In this document: positions 27,436 through 34,882 of the stretch, piece after piece
Layout: every line of letters starts with the position of its first letter
Numbering within the stretch: the first letter of the stretch is position 1
Origin: a virus
Reading direction: 5' to 3' (one strand)
DNA: 45,803 nt
IMG/VR virus record: IMGVR_UViG_3300037487_000506
Coordinates: 1 to 45,803 of that record
Position numbers and translations under genes: made by a program
The notes under the pieces: generated by a model
Told to the model about the DNA's origin: nothing
Databases searched by the model: none
Seen by the model: only the letters and a program-made list of their open reading frames with translations

Positions 27436-27955
27436 GAAGCGTAATAGCAGTTCCCTAAACGAGCCTAAAGATGAGCGTAGCACGGCAAGGTTCTATCCCT
27501 TGACTATGGAACAAATCTGTAAAGGACTCCCGTGTGAAGGAGAGGAGTTGGGAGGGGTAACAGACTACCAACTTAATACGCTTCTTCAGAAATGAAGGAG
27601 ACTGCGAATCAAGCTGGCTCTCACCGAAAGGTGTAAACTAAAGTAAGCCTCGGTTAAGGACGACCTCTGGGCGAGTGATTCATAAATGCATACGATGGCT
27701 CCATACGAGGAAGCGTTATGTTTTTAGCAGTTTCTTTCATAGGAACTGCTATGCTCCGATTTCACCACCAAAGAAGCATTAGGTTAATATATCCAAACGC
27801 TACGCTTATCAAAAATGATAAACTAAAAGAGTGTAATATTTTTAATATGTATAAAAAACACCCTCCAAAGTATGCATCGTTGAGAGGCATGGAGGGTCTG
27901 CTAATAGTAACCCGATTTGGTGCGCTTCTACGAGAGGCGTAACAGGTGTTGTTAA
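27436..27955 (+). ncRNA. Structured RNA candidate of about 520 bases
   Basis: No protein is encoded on the minus strand here, the only long non-coding gap in the window. On the plus strand many stems form: GCACGG/CCGTGT (27480-27485/27530-27535), CAAGG/CCTTG (27486-27490/27498-27502), AGTTGG/CCAACT (27546-27551/27568-27573), an 8-pair stem with GAAA loop (27581-27600), CACC-GAAA-GGTG (27622-27633), 10 pairs at 27725-27751, and a closing three-way junction AACA/TGTT (27857-27860/27947-27950) around CCCTCC/GGAGGG (27861-27866/27891-27896) and a 9-pair hairpin (27921-27941). GAAA tetraloops and G-U pairs indicate the plus strand. The size and ornate fold recall large phage RNAs such as GOLLD and ROOL (the membership is untested). 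Confidence 0.55.
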
Positions 27956-27973
27956 AAATAATCTACAATTTAT

Positions 27974-28543
27974 TTAACGCTTTTGCAAGACAAATTCAAT
28001 GAATGCTTCTACGCGATTTTCGTATGGATATGTTTGATCAACGCGAGTTCCAATTTTGTAATTATAGTTGGTGTCAATAAGGTCGCAGTAGACAATTTCG
28101 CAATTAAAGTTTTCTAACCATTCCGGCAAGCAAACATGAGTTGGAGCAGGAGAACCGGATTGCCAAAGTGAGAAGGTTGACTTGTGGTCTGGATTGAATC
28201 GACTTGGCCAAATCATACCCTCGTAAAGTTCCCACGATGGCACAGAAATCACTGCAAATCCTCCCTTGCGTAAAACCTTCAACCAAGAGTTCAGAGCAAT
28301 TTTAGGGTCACGCATATGCTCCAAGCATTGTGAAGCATGGATGTAATCGAATGATTCTTCTGGGAAGTATTGATCAAGATGGTTTGCGTCTCCGTCCTCC
28401 ATATCAAACCTGCGAACATCTGGGACATTGATCAGATCATCTCCTGCTCCAATATCAATTCCTTCTCCCTTGAATATCTTGGAAAAAAGTGGTGATTTTT
28501 CCGAGTTAAATCGACGCTCCATTGCCTTGCTTGATTCTTTCAT
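27974..28543 (-). CDS. SAM-dependent methyltransferase (class I), 189 aa
   Basis: The GxGxG-type motif GIDIGAGDD at about residues 30-38 starts the Rossmann-type fold. Motifs DVRRFDMEDGDA (the acidic SAM-ribose region) and ASQCLEHMRDP follow, and LRKGGFAVISVPSW is the usual strand-4 and post-motif region. It is a class I methyltransferase of the kind that acts on small molecules or sugars; the substrate is not deducible. Being the last gene of the glycosyltransferase cassette suggests methylation of a glycan, for example O-methylation of the transferred sugar. The leader is AACAATTATG without SD. Confidence 0.75.
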   Translation of the reverse strand: MKESSKAMERRFNSEKSPLFSKIFKGEGIDIGAGDDLINVPDVRRFDMEDGDANHLDQYFPEESFDYIHASQCLEHMRDPKIALNSWLKVLRKGGFAVISVPSWELYEGMIWPSRFNPDHKSTFSLWQSGSPAPTHVCLPEWLENFNCEIVYCDLIDTNYNYKIGTRVDQTYPYENRVEAFIEFVLQKR

Positions 28544-28573
28544 AATTGTTATTTAGATTAAACTATATTTTAT

Positions 28574-29161
28574 TTATTTTGGATTTTTTATGTTAATTAG
28601 GTCTTGATACTTGTCTCTGTGAAAAATAATAGATTTTTCTCTAATCATTTCAATGTCTCTTGGGAATCTGTGCGGTTCTGCGTGTCCATGAGTGTAATCA
28701 CCATAGCTGTGCTGGATTAATGGAGTTCTGTGAATTGTATGCGGAATAGATTTAATCATCCATCCATCCCATCCTTCTCCCTTGAACTTTCCATCAATGT
28801 ATTTTGGGATTAACCACCTTGCACTTGCTCCATATATTCCAATTCCTCCAATAAAATCATATGGAGGATTTTGGTCAGATGATAACATGAACTCCTTGCC
28901 AGAACGAAGATATTCTTCTTCAGCTGCTTTCAACCATCCTTCTTTTAGTGGAATTGAATCTGGTTCAAGCCAGAAAAATGGTTCTCCAGCCATATATTCA
29001 GCACCTTCACGCAATGCAAAATTATTTCTATCTGGATATTCTGTTGTTTCTTCACGGCAAGTAATTACAGTAACATTTGTTCCGTCAAGTTTACAGATAT
29101 AATCAACAAGTTTATCAACAACTTCAACTTGAGATTTTGCTTTTACAATTATCGCTTTCAT
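28574..29161 (-). CDS. GT-A-type glycosyltransferase, 195 aa
   Basis: FFWLEPDSIPLKEGWL (residues 62-77) is the GT-A metal-binding region, with E66-P-D68 as the DxD-type motif, followed by PPYDFIGGIGIYGASARW and GEGWDGWM, usual in acceptor-side loops. At about 195 residues it is a minimal catalytic domain. Its start overlaps the upstream gene by four bases. It would add a sugar from a nucleotide-sugar donor; both partners are unknown. Confidence 0.7.
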   Translation of the reverse strand: MKAIIVKAKSQVEVVDKLVDYICKLDGTNVTVITCREETTEYPDRNNFALREGAEYMAGEPFFWLEPDSIPLKEGWLKAAEEEYLRSGKEFMLSSDQNPPYDFIGGIGIYGASARWLIPKYIDGKFKGEGWDGWMIKSIPHTIHRTPLIQHSYGDYTHGHAEPHRFPRDIEMIREKSIIFHRDKYQDLINIKNPK

Positions 29162-29889
29162 TTTATATCTGGAAGTTTAATTTTATCATCAAATCCATAA
29201 ATTGCGCTATCATATTTTATAATACTATTGGGAACAATTGGAAAAACTTCCTGTATCAATGGTTTCATTAATGCCATTGCAATCCAACAAGCAGAAGATT
29301 GATTTCCAACAAATAAAGAACACGCATTAATTGCTTGTGCCACTTTTAAGCAATCTTTTGTTGGATAATGATCTATTTTCCCAATAATATTGCAAAAATC
29401 TTCATGTTCTTCTTTAGTTCCAATAAAAACAGCAATATCTTTGTATTTTTTATAAATTTCTTTCCAAGGAAACTTTGGATTTCTATATCTATGTGATCTA
29501 TTAAAAACTACTTTTCCAATAATGTTGTTATCTTCACTAACCTTTATCCAAGGTTGTGTAATCTGAACATGACCATTTTTTTTGGCAACAAATCCAATAA
29601 ATCTGGCTTGTGAGTCCATTAAACTAATATTATTTTGATAACATTGCCTCCAATGTGTCATATCAAAGTCAACAACAGAAACATCATTGAATGAAACAAC
29701 TATTCCTTGATTCTCTAACAATGGTTTAATTGAATCATATTTAAATCCACTCATTGGAGCCATTCCGGGATCATTGCAAATTACTAAACGAGTTCCCTTC
29801 ATTCCCCAATATATTGGTAAAAAAGCTATAATGTCACCAATATGTCCAGTATGCAAGAATGTTGCTGTTTTAATAAATGGACTATTCAT
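29158..29889 (-). CDS. GT9-like glycosyltransferase, 243 aa
   Basis: The amino end FLHTGHIGDIIAFLPI (residues 11-26) is the GxxGD loop of GT9 (ADP-heptose-transferase-like) enzymes. Near the end, SLFVGNQSSACWIAMALMKP is the donor-binding strand-helix of the same group. At 243 residues it is shorter than the usual 330-350, so it may be a reduced version. It may transfer a heptose-like sugar. Genes around it are other glycosyltransferases. Confidence 0.7.
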   Translation of the reverse strand: MNSPFIKTATFLHTGHIGDIIAFLPIYWGMKGTRLVICNDPGMAPMSGFKYDSIKPLLENQGIVVSFNDVSVVDFDMTHWRQCYQNNISLMDSQARFIGFVAKKNGHVQITQPWIKVSEDNNIIGKVVFNRSHRYRNPKFPWKEIYKKYKDIAVFIGTKEEHEDFCNIIGKIDHYPTKDCLKVAQAINACSLFVGNQSSACWIAMALMKPLIQEVFPIVPNSIIKYDSAIYGFDDKIKLPDIK

Positions 29890-29895
29890 AAAATG

Positions 29896-30468
29896 TCAAT
29901 TTTGACGCATTAACGCTTGCATTGCCTCTGAACGCATCATTTTTGATGTATTATTGCAATGTTTAACCAATTTTGAAGATAAATCTTTATCGTCAGAATT
30001 AATCATACATTTTTCTGACGAATCAAAGATATTTGCGGAGATAAACTTCATAATCGCCGCAGAACACATATCACGGGTTGCATAAAACAAGTATGTAGGC
30101 TCTCCACACACATACAGAGATTGTTTTTGCTCAATTTCGTTTGCCTTATCTGTAGTAAAGTCAAGATTAACGGCATCGTAATCACTCATCCAGCCACCTC
30201 CCGCTGCGTGTAAGGCGCACCAACGAGTAAAGCGAGCCATAAGCCAATCAAGTTGATTCCTGCGGTCTTCTGGAAGGCTACTTGAAGCATTCAGCATCTT
30301 GGATGCAATTTTATTGTAAAGGTGTGAACCTTGAGCATGGGAACGATTAAGCATGACTGCCTTCCATCCAAGTTTTTCCCATGATGTTTTCCACCAGTTA
30401 GAGCAAGCAAACTCCTCGTTTTGGTTTGCAAGTTGAATACTGGTATAAAATGCGTATATATTCTTCAT
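29896..30468 (-). CDS. GT32-like glycosyltransferase, 190 aa
   Basis: The motif D96-Y-D98 in GGGWMSDYDAVNLDF, preceded by FTRWCALHAAG, is the sugar-binding DXD block of the GT32/GlycosylT-sug group, which transfers hexoses. The amino end MKNIYAFYTSIQLANQNEEF lacks a signal peptide, so it acts in the cytoplasm. It starts three bases after the stop of the AT-hook glycosyltransferase. Confidence 0.7.
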   Translation of the reverse strand: MKNIYAFYTSIQLANQNEEFACSNWWKTSWEKLGWKAVMLNRSHAQGSHLYNKIASKMLNASSSLPEDRRNQLDWLMARFTRWCALHAAGGGWMSDYDAVNLDFTTDKANEIEQKQSLYVCGEPTYLFYATRDMCSAAIMKFISANIFDSSEKCMINSDDKDLSSKLVKHCNNTSKMMRSEAMQALMRQN

Positions 30469-30471
30469 AAC

Positions 30472-31482
30472 TTAATAACAACGATATCCAACATGGAATA
30501 CTGGCAGTCCAAGATCAATGTGAGGTTGATGTCCTGCTTCTTTTGCTCGTTTGCAGAATGAAACATCTTCTCCGGTTGCAGAGTTAATTGGATGGAAGAA
30601 GTCAAATGCACCATTTGGAATTGGCGATTTAAGTTCTGGATACTTTTCTTCAATATCTTGAAACACTTTTCGATGAACAAGCATACATCCAGTAGCTACC
30701 CAATCAACAGGAGCAATTTCATCTTGATATGCGCGAGCTTTTGGTTCAAGTGATCTATCAGAACACATTATAGGCCCACCTTCTTGACGGCCAAAGTATG
30801 CTCCACCAATCAATGTTTTGTTTGATCCAATAAGCCGCTGAAGAACATGACGCTGGAGTGGCGCATCTGGCATATTCCTTGCGCTTGCAACAGTTGCTTT
30901 CATCCAATTAGGACGACCAATGCAAGGAATAATATCGTCATCAATCATCAAAAGCCATTTTGCATCTGTCTCAAGGAACTTTTGTGCAATTTTGTTGCGA
31001 GAATGATATATCATGGCATCACCAATTGACATATCAAAGCGAATCTTGTCCTTGCCAAAATCAAGTGCCATTGCAAGTAATGCAAATGCCGTAACAGGAT
31101 TTGTAGTCTTGTAGCATGGGAATCCAACAAAGATATCTCGACCAGAAAACTCTGTTCGATAGCTTGGCAACCCTTCAGAATTTCGGGACTCTACAATTGG
31201 TTGCTGTAGTGGCAATGATTTGTGTGGTTCCTGTTCAATTTTGGGTTCTGGAACTGCGTTTTCGATAGTTTCCAGAGCTTTTGTCTCGTTCTGTGTGCCA
31301 ATATCAACATTACGATGCTCTTTTTCGGTAGTTACCTCTTCTTTTGGCTTGCGTCCGGGTTTTTTGGGAGCTTTTGGTTGATTTAGAGGTTGCGTAGGAA
31401 CTCCATTACGAGCAAATGGATCAAAATTGTCCAATGCATTCATTGTAATGCGTTCATCTGGAGATATTTTTGCTTGAGACAT
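30472..31482 (-). CDS. GT-A glycosyltransferase with AT-hook-like amino arm, 336 aa
   Basis: Residues 1-105 are disordered and charged, with PGRKPK (42-47) closely matching an AT-hook DNA-binding core. The catalytic half begins about 115 (DIFVGFPCYKTTNPVTAFAL); MIDDDII with D181-D183 is the metal-binding DxD motif, and GCMLVHRKVF plus GEDVSFCKRAKEAG are typical GT-A carboxyl motifs. The hook suggests the enzyme could act on DNA or near it, for example glucosylating modified bases, or the arm could be a simple localisation tail. It opens the cassette. Confidence 0.7.
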   Translation of the reverse strand: MSQAKISPDERITMNALDNFDPFARNGVPTQPLNQPKAPKKPGRKPKEEVTTEKEHRNVDIGTQNETKALETIENAVPEPKIEQEPHKSLPLQQPIVESRNSEGLPSYRTEFSGRDIFVGFPCYKTTNPVTAFALLAMALDFGKDKIRFDMSIGDAMIYHSRNKIAQKFLETDAKWLLMIDDDIIPCIGRPNWMKATVASARNMPDAPLQRHVLQRLIGSNKTLIGGAYFGRQEGGPIMCSDRSLEPKARAYQDEIAPVDWVATGCMLVHRKVFQDIEEKYPELKSPIPNGAFDFFHPINSATGEDVSFCKRAKEAGHQPHIDLGLPVFHVGYRCY

Positions 31483-31542
31483 AATATTTTATATTAAAGT
31501 TATACTAATTTATACTAAACTTGCTATATATCTATGTATATT

Positions 31543-32838
31543 TTATCCAAGAGCTTCATCCAGACCAAGATCAATAGCATCAGAAGCATTCATCTTGATT
31601 CGATCATTTATGCTTGATGGTTTATTGACAGATTGATTGGCTGCTGACTGCTTTGGCATCTTGCTTGATGATTTCAAAGAATTATTCTCGGCAGTCAACT
31701 TCTTGACTTGTTCCAAAAGCGCATTCTTTTGCGTTTGTTCAGTCCGCAGTTGATCGGAAAGCACATGACTGAATACTGCGGCGGCAGCAACATTTGTGCG
31801 ATCTTTTGCCGTTGTAGGCCACAATGCGGACTCAAACTTTGTTGCGAGATCAGAAACCCTTGCATTGTGCGCTTGCACTTGCTGGATTTGCTCTGGAGTC
31901 GCATTTGCTGGGGCTTCTGCAAACCTTGCCCAAGGCAGGTCTTTTGTGATTTCATCAAGATCACGATCAATTTCTTGAATTGTCCTTTCATACCACTGAC
32001 CTTTTTCTTGCTCGCGTTCTGCAAGAATTTGTTCTGCATTTTCAGCGGCATATTGAATTTCTTGCTCTTGCTTGTCACGAAGATCAGAAACATCAACGAG
32101 ATTGCGCTTCAACTTTTCAGCATCAGTCAATGGCAGATTCTGGAATGCAGGATTGCGCCAGAATTCATCATTAATCTTGTCTGGCCCTCCAGCCTTCTCA
32201 ATGCTTGCAATAACTTCTTCAGCGGCTCCATGCTTTTTAAGGATGGAATAGATATTATTTTTAGCATTCTCAATTGGTTGAGCGTATTTTGACTTGAACT
32301 CTGGATCGTTCTTGATATCGAATGTTTGACGGAACTTCTTTAGCTCTTCGTAGTCTTGCGGGATTTGTGCTGGGCCTTGCTCAAGCTCTTGGAGTTTTTG
32401 ACGGAGTTGCTCTGCTTCTTCAGCTTGCTTTTTGTAGGTGCTTGCTGTTTCTTGTAGTTTACGCCAGTTGCTTTGGTTTTTTTCCGAAAGGTTGCGTGGC
32501 TGCTCGATAGCCGCAATTTCGGGATCGATGTCGATTTGCGGCTGGACTGGTTCGACTGGTGTATTGACTGGTTGAACATTGACCGGACTCTCGCCAGTTG
32601 TTTTTTCAATCGGCGTTTCCGTAGATACAGATGAATCTTCCAGTAGATTTTCTGCATTGTCTCCACTATCAGTAATATTAGGTTGTTCATTATTTTCTTC
32701 TTGCTGTCCATTGATTGCTGCATCAAGGAGGTTATCTATTGCTGAATCGGTAGAATCATCGATTTTATCCGAGTCAAGTGATGGGTTTCCGAATCCAGTA
32801 ACATCGGATTCGACAATGTTGTCGTCTGTGTCTGTCAT
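31543..32838 (-). CDS. Probable scaffolding protein, 431 aa
   Basis: An acidic disordered amino part (about 1-100, rich in Asp, Glu, Ser and Asn) is followed by charged helical sequence with heptad-like runs (NWRKLQETASTYKKQAEEAEQ, EREQEKGQWYERTIQEID). It ends with the short PSSINDRIKMNASDAIDLGL segment, reminiscent of coat-binding tails of scaffolds. Size, acidic-then-coiled plan and place before the capsid gene (with the sugar cassette between) fit a podovirus scaffold. No protease motif is seen. The leader contains repeated CCAA units and a 22-base palindrome. Confidence 0.6.
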   Translation of the reverse strand: MTDTDDNIVESDVTGFGNPSLDSDKIDDSTDSAIDNLLDAAINGQQEENNEQPNITDSGDNAENLLEDSSVSTETPIEKTTGESPVNVQPVNTPVEPVQPQIDIDPEIAAIEQPRNLSEKNQSNWRKLQETASTYKKQAEEAEQLRQKLQELEQGPAQIPQDYEELKKFRQTFDIKNDPEFKSKYAQPIENAKNNIYSILKKHGAAEEVIASIEKAGGPDKINDEFWRNPAFQNLPLTDAEKLKRNLVDVSDLRDKQEQEIQYAAENAEQILAEREQEKGQWYERTIQEIDRDLDEITKDLPWARFAEAPANATPEQIQQVQAHNARVSDLATKFESALWPTTAKDRTNVAAAAVFSHVLSDQLRTEQTQKNALLEQVKKLTAENNSLKSSSKMPKQSAANQSVNKPSSINDRIKMNASDAIDLGLDEALG

Positions 32839-32858
32839 ATTTATGTTTGGTTGGTTGG

Positions 32859-32880
32859 TTAGATAAAATATTTTATCTAA
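32859..32880. promoter_or_regulatory. Perfect 22-base palindrome at the end of the HNH gene
   Basis: TTAGATAAAAT (32859-32869) is followed directly by its exact reverse complement ATTTTATCTAA (32870-32880). It covers the HNH stop codon and lies just before the scaffold leader, which carries AACCAACCAACC. It could be an operator, a cleavage site or a hairpin; no T-run follows on the minus strand. Confidence 0.6.
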
Positions 32881-33521
32881 AATTTATTTTGTAGTAATTT
32901 TAAATTTTGAGAATCAATGTATAATTTCTCAATCTCCTCAATTGTCGAGTTATTTTTGATCCAATTTGCTCTCCATGAAATTACTCGGACATTTCCTTTT
33001 GTATATCCCAATTCTGGGAAAATTCTATCAAGTGATGGGCCGTTATTCTTGTGGCCATTTGTTGAAATTTGAATTCCCAATACAGGACAATAATTTGGTA
33101 TAATTACATCTTCAAGTTCAATGTTTATTTGAATTCCAGACTGCCTTGCTCTTGATGTTGCTGCATAAAACATTGTTTTTGCAATATTTTTTCTTCTGTG
33201 TTTTTTAGCATATTCATTTATTTTATGCATATTTGCTCTGCGATATTGATCTTCGCATTTCTTGCAATTACGCGATTTCCCATCCCTTCTGAAATTGAAA
33301 TCAGTTTTTAATTTCCAGCTTTTACATTTATTGCACCAATGAAAATCTTCGCTTGGTTGTGAAGGTCTTTGAGCCTTATGATGGCATTTATGACAGCTTT
33401 TAATTTTTTTAATATCGTGATTCCTTACTCTCCTTACAATTCCACAGACAGAACATTTGCAGAGATAATAAGATTTTCTGTTTTCTGTAAATTTTTCAGA
33501 AACAATTTCAGAATAATTCAT
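32877..33521 (-). CDS. Free-standing HNH endonuclease with zinc-ribbon amino part, 214 aa
   Basis: I start at ATG 33521-33519 (MNYSEIVSEKF), which overlaps the upstream stop as ATGA. The amino half has several C-x2-C pairs (CKCSVC, CHKCH, CNKC, CKKC), probably zinc ribbons. The carboxyl half carries the HNH block: YCPVLGIQI, SLDRI, then NVRVISWRANWIKN. This order (CPxLGI...SLDRI...GNVRVIS) is that of phage HNH homing-type nucleases. It would cut DNA near its own insertion point, so spreading the gene. It interrupts the head-gene run and may be linked to the adjacent palindrome. Confidence 0.75.
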   Translation of the reverse strand: MNYSEIVSEKFTENRKSYYLCKCSVCGIVRRVRNHDIKKIKSCHKCHHKAQRPSQPSEDFHWCNKCKSWKLKTDFNFRRDGKSRNCKKCEDQYRRANMHKINEYAKKHRRKNIAKTMFYAATSRARQSGIQINIELEDVIIPNYCPVLGIQISTNGHKNNGPSLDRIFPELGYTKGNVRVISWRANWIKNNSTIEEIEKLYIDSQNLKLLQNKF

Positions 33522-33784
33522 TTTTTCTTTGCATACTTTCCTTGGCATCTCCACCGCTTACGACTTAAATTATTTGGAGAGTTAGGATCGTTTTGTTTAG
33601 ATTTCGACAAACGCTTTTTGATTCCATAACTACGAGCGCAATAACCTGACGCTTTTTTCGTTCCGGGGCGAATACGATCTCCACCATCTGCCGCTTTTCC
33701 TGCTTGTCCGTATTTAACTGTGCGAGTCCTGCCAGTGGATTTGTTTGTAACAATCTTGGTAAAGCGTTTCTTGATTGCTGCCAT
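33518..33784 (-). CDS. Small basic Arg/Lys-rich protein, 88 aa
   Basis: Strongly basic (MAAIKKRFTKIVTNKSTGRT, RTVKYGQAGKAADGGDRIRP), with the element DPNSPNNLSRKRWRCQGK near the end. The YGQAGKA...DRIRPG and SPNNLSRRRW elements recur, as I recall, in small basic proteins of marine phage genomes. Function unknown; DNA condensation or binding inside the particle is plausible. It is the immediate neighbour of a second small basic gene. AT-rich SD-less leader (AATAATATG). Confidence 0.65.
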   Translation of the reverse strand: MAAIKKRFTKIVTNKSTGRTRTVKYGQAGKAADGGDRIRPGTKKASGYCARSYGIKKRLSKSKQNDPNSPNNLSRKRWRCQGKYAKKK

Positions 33785-33785
33785 A

Positions 33786-33941
33786 TTATTTTTTAGAAGT
33801 TTTAGCAGACTGCTTCAGTGCTTTTGCTGTAGGTGCGCCTTTACTTCCGGGCTTCCTCATTTTCTCGCCACTGCCAGCGGCAATGCGCTCGCGTTTAGCA
33901 TGAATGTTAGCCCACAAACCTTGTTGTTTACTTCTTGCCAT
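33786..33941 (-). CDS. Small basic protein, 51 aa
   Basis: The frame runs from ATG 33941-33939 to TAA 33788-33786. The protein reads MARSKQQGLWANIHAKRER, then AGSGEKMRKPGSKGAPT, and ends in Lys-rich sequence. The LWANIH(A)KRKRI...GSGEKMRKPGSKGAP pattern is widespread in phage genomes as a small uncharacterised basic protein. It is very likely real despite its size. DNA binding or a role in particle assembly is plausible from charge. The start follows AAATAATTATG, a recurrent leader in this genome. Confidence 0.75.
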   Translation of the reverse strand: MARSKQQGLWANIHAKRERIAAGSGEKMRKPGSKGAPTAKALKQSAKTSKK

Positions 33942-33943
33942 AA

Positions 33944-34363
33944 TTATTTTTCAAATTGTTTAGCAGATTTAATCTGTTCAGCAGTTGGTGACGGAACATA
34001 ATCTCCAGTTGCAATTCTTGCAGTAATTGTTTGTTTTAGCAAGTCTGAATTATTTGCATATGCCCCAAGAGATTTTGCCCATTCTGTTTGTTCTGGAGTA
34101 ATCTCAAATGTTGCTTTCCATTTATCTTCATCCATCTTGTGTCTAATTCTTTCATTTTGAATTAAACTCTGTTTTGCTTCTTGAGTTTTTAGATTGGGAC
34201 TATAATCATTAACAACAACAACTCTTGGTTGCTTGGGATCACTATTATTGACTCCACCTCCCCATGCCATTCCAGCAACATTCGGATTTGCTTTGAAATA
34301 ATCATCAAGACCTAAATCTTTAGCAGGAACAACTGGATATTTTTGAGATGAATGCCCACCCAT
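33944..34363 (-). CDS. Virion-region protein with MGG amino end, 139 aa
   Basis: The protein starts MGGHSSQKYPVVPAKDLG. The rest is mainly helical (KQSLIQNERIRHKMDEDKWK, then TARIATGDYVPSPTAEQIK). No motif of known function is seen. It shares only the initial MGG with five other proteins of the virion clusters. It is probably a small virion or assembly component; unproven. Confidence 0.55.
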   Translation of the reverse strand: MGGHSSQKYPVVPAKDLGLDDYFKANPNVAGMAWGGGVNNSDPKQPRVVVVNDYSPNLKTQEAKQSLIQNERIRHKMDEDKWKATFEITPEQTEWAKSLGAYANNSDLLKQTITARIATGDYVPSPTAEQIKSAKQFEK

Positions 34364-34365
34364 AA

Positions 34366-34605
34366 TTACATTGTTGTGAAGTTGCCATTAGAAGCATCAT
34401 CTTCGTTGTTTTTGTCGGAAATAATACTATCTATTTCCTTCAAAACTTTCTCGAATCCTTCTTTGTATTTAGCTTGCAATGCAACTTCTTCAATAGTTTT
34501 TCCATCGCAAGTAGGTATGATGGATTGAAGATATGACCTAAACCTAAATCCGTTTTTCTGCAAGTAGTCTCTGAATTTAGCAGAGTCTTCGCTTGTCCAA
34601 TTCAT
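34366..34605 (-). CDS. Small hypothetical protein, 79 aa
   Basis: Helical charged protein (MNWTSEDSAKFRDYLQKNGF, then IEEVALQAKYKEGFEKVLKE). The start overlaps the upstream stop by one base (TAATG), so translational coupling is likely. The arrangement suggests a helical bundle; no family is recognised. It lies between two MGG proteins. Confidence 0.55.
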   Translation of the reverse strand: MNWTSEDSAKFRDYLQKNGFRFRSYLQSIIPTCDGKTIEEVALQAKYKEGFEKVLKEIDSIISDKNNEDDASNGNFTTM

Positions 34606-34871
34606 TATTTATTTGGTGTTTCTTGAGTAGCGGGAGCAGATACATCGCGTCCAAACAAATTCGGACTAATCAACGAAGATGCCTTTGAACGCAAGTCTCC
34701 GTAAATATCTTTCCCCATAGCAATGTAACTTGCAAGAGATTCATCGCCAGACCCACTCATTCCTTGTTTAGCAAGGCGAGAATATGTTTTTTCTGCCCTT
34801 GCAGGAACTGCTGGATTATATGAATCTTCTACTTGAGTAGGTTGTGGTGTTTGTGTGTTTGCGCCGCCCAT
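34605..34871 (-). CDS. Small protein with MGG amino end, 88 aa
   Basis: The protein starts MGGANTQTPQPTQVEDS and shares MGGANT exactly with the 313-residue neighbour upstream. Ser/Gly-rich middle (KQGMSGSGDESLASYIAMG), then a helical segment and a Pro/Thr-rich end. Together with the neighbours it looks like one of several small exported-to-virion proteins; function unknown. Confidence 0.55.
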   Translation of the reverse strand: MGGANTQTPQPTQVEDSYNPAVPARAEKTYSRLAKQGMSGSGDESLASYIAMGKDIYGDLRSKASSLISPNLFGRDVSAPATQETPNK

Positions 34872-34882
34872 AGTTTTGTTAG

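Noticed and set aside
27718-27942. Plus-strand open frame of 74 codons inside the structured RNA
   Set aside because: Its translation has no protein-like pattern and the interval is explained by stems and loops of the RNA candidate.
27436-27955. Group I or group II intron as explanation of the structured region
   Set aside because: It interrupts no gene, is antisense to all genes and I find no matching P7-like or domain V element. The stems fit neither class clearly.
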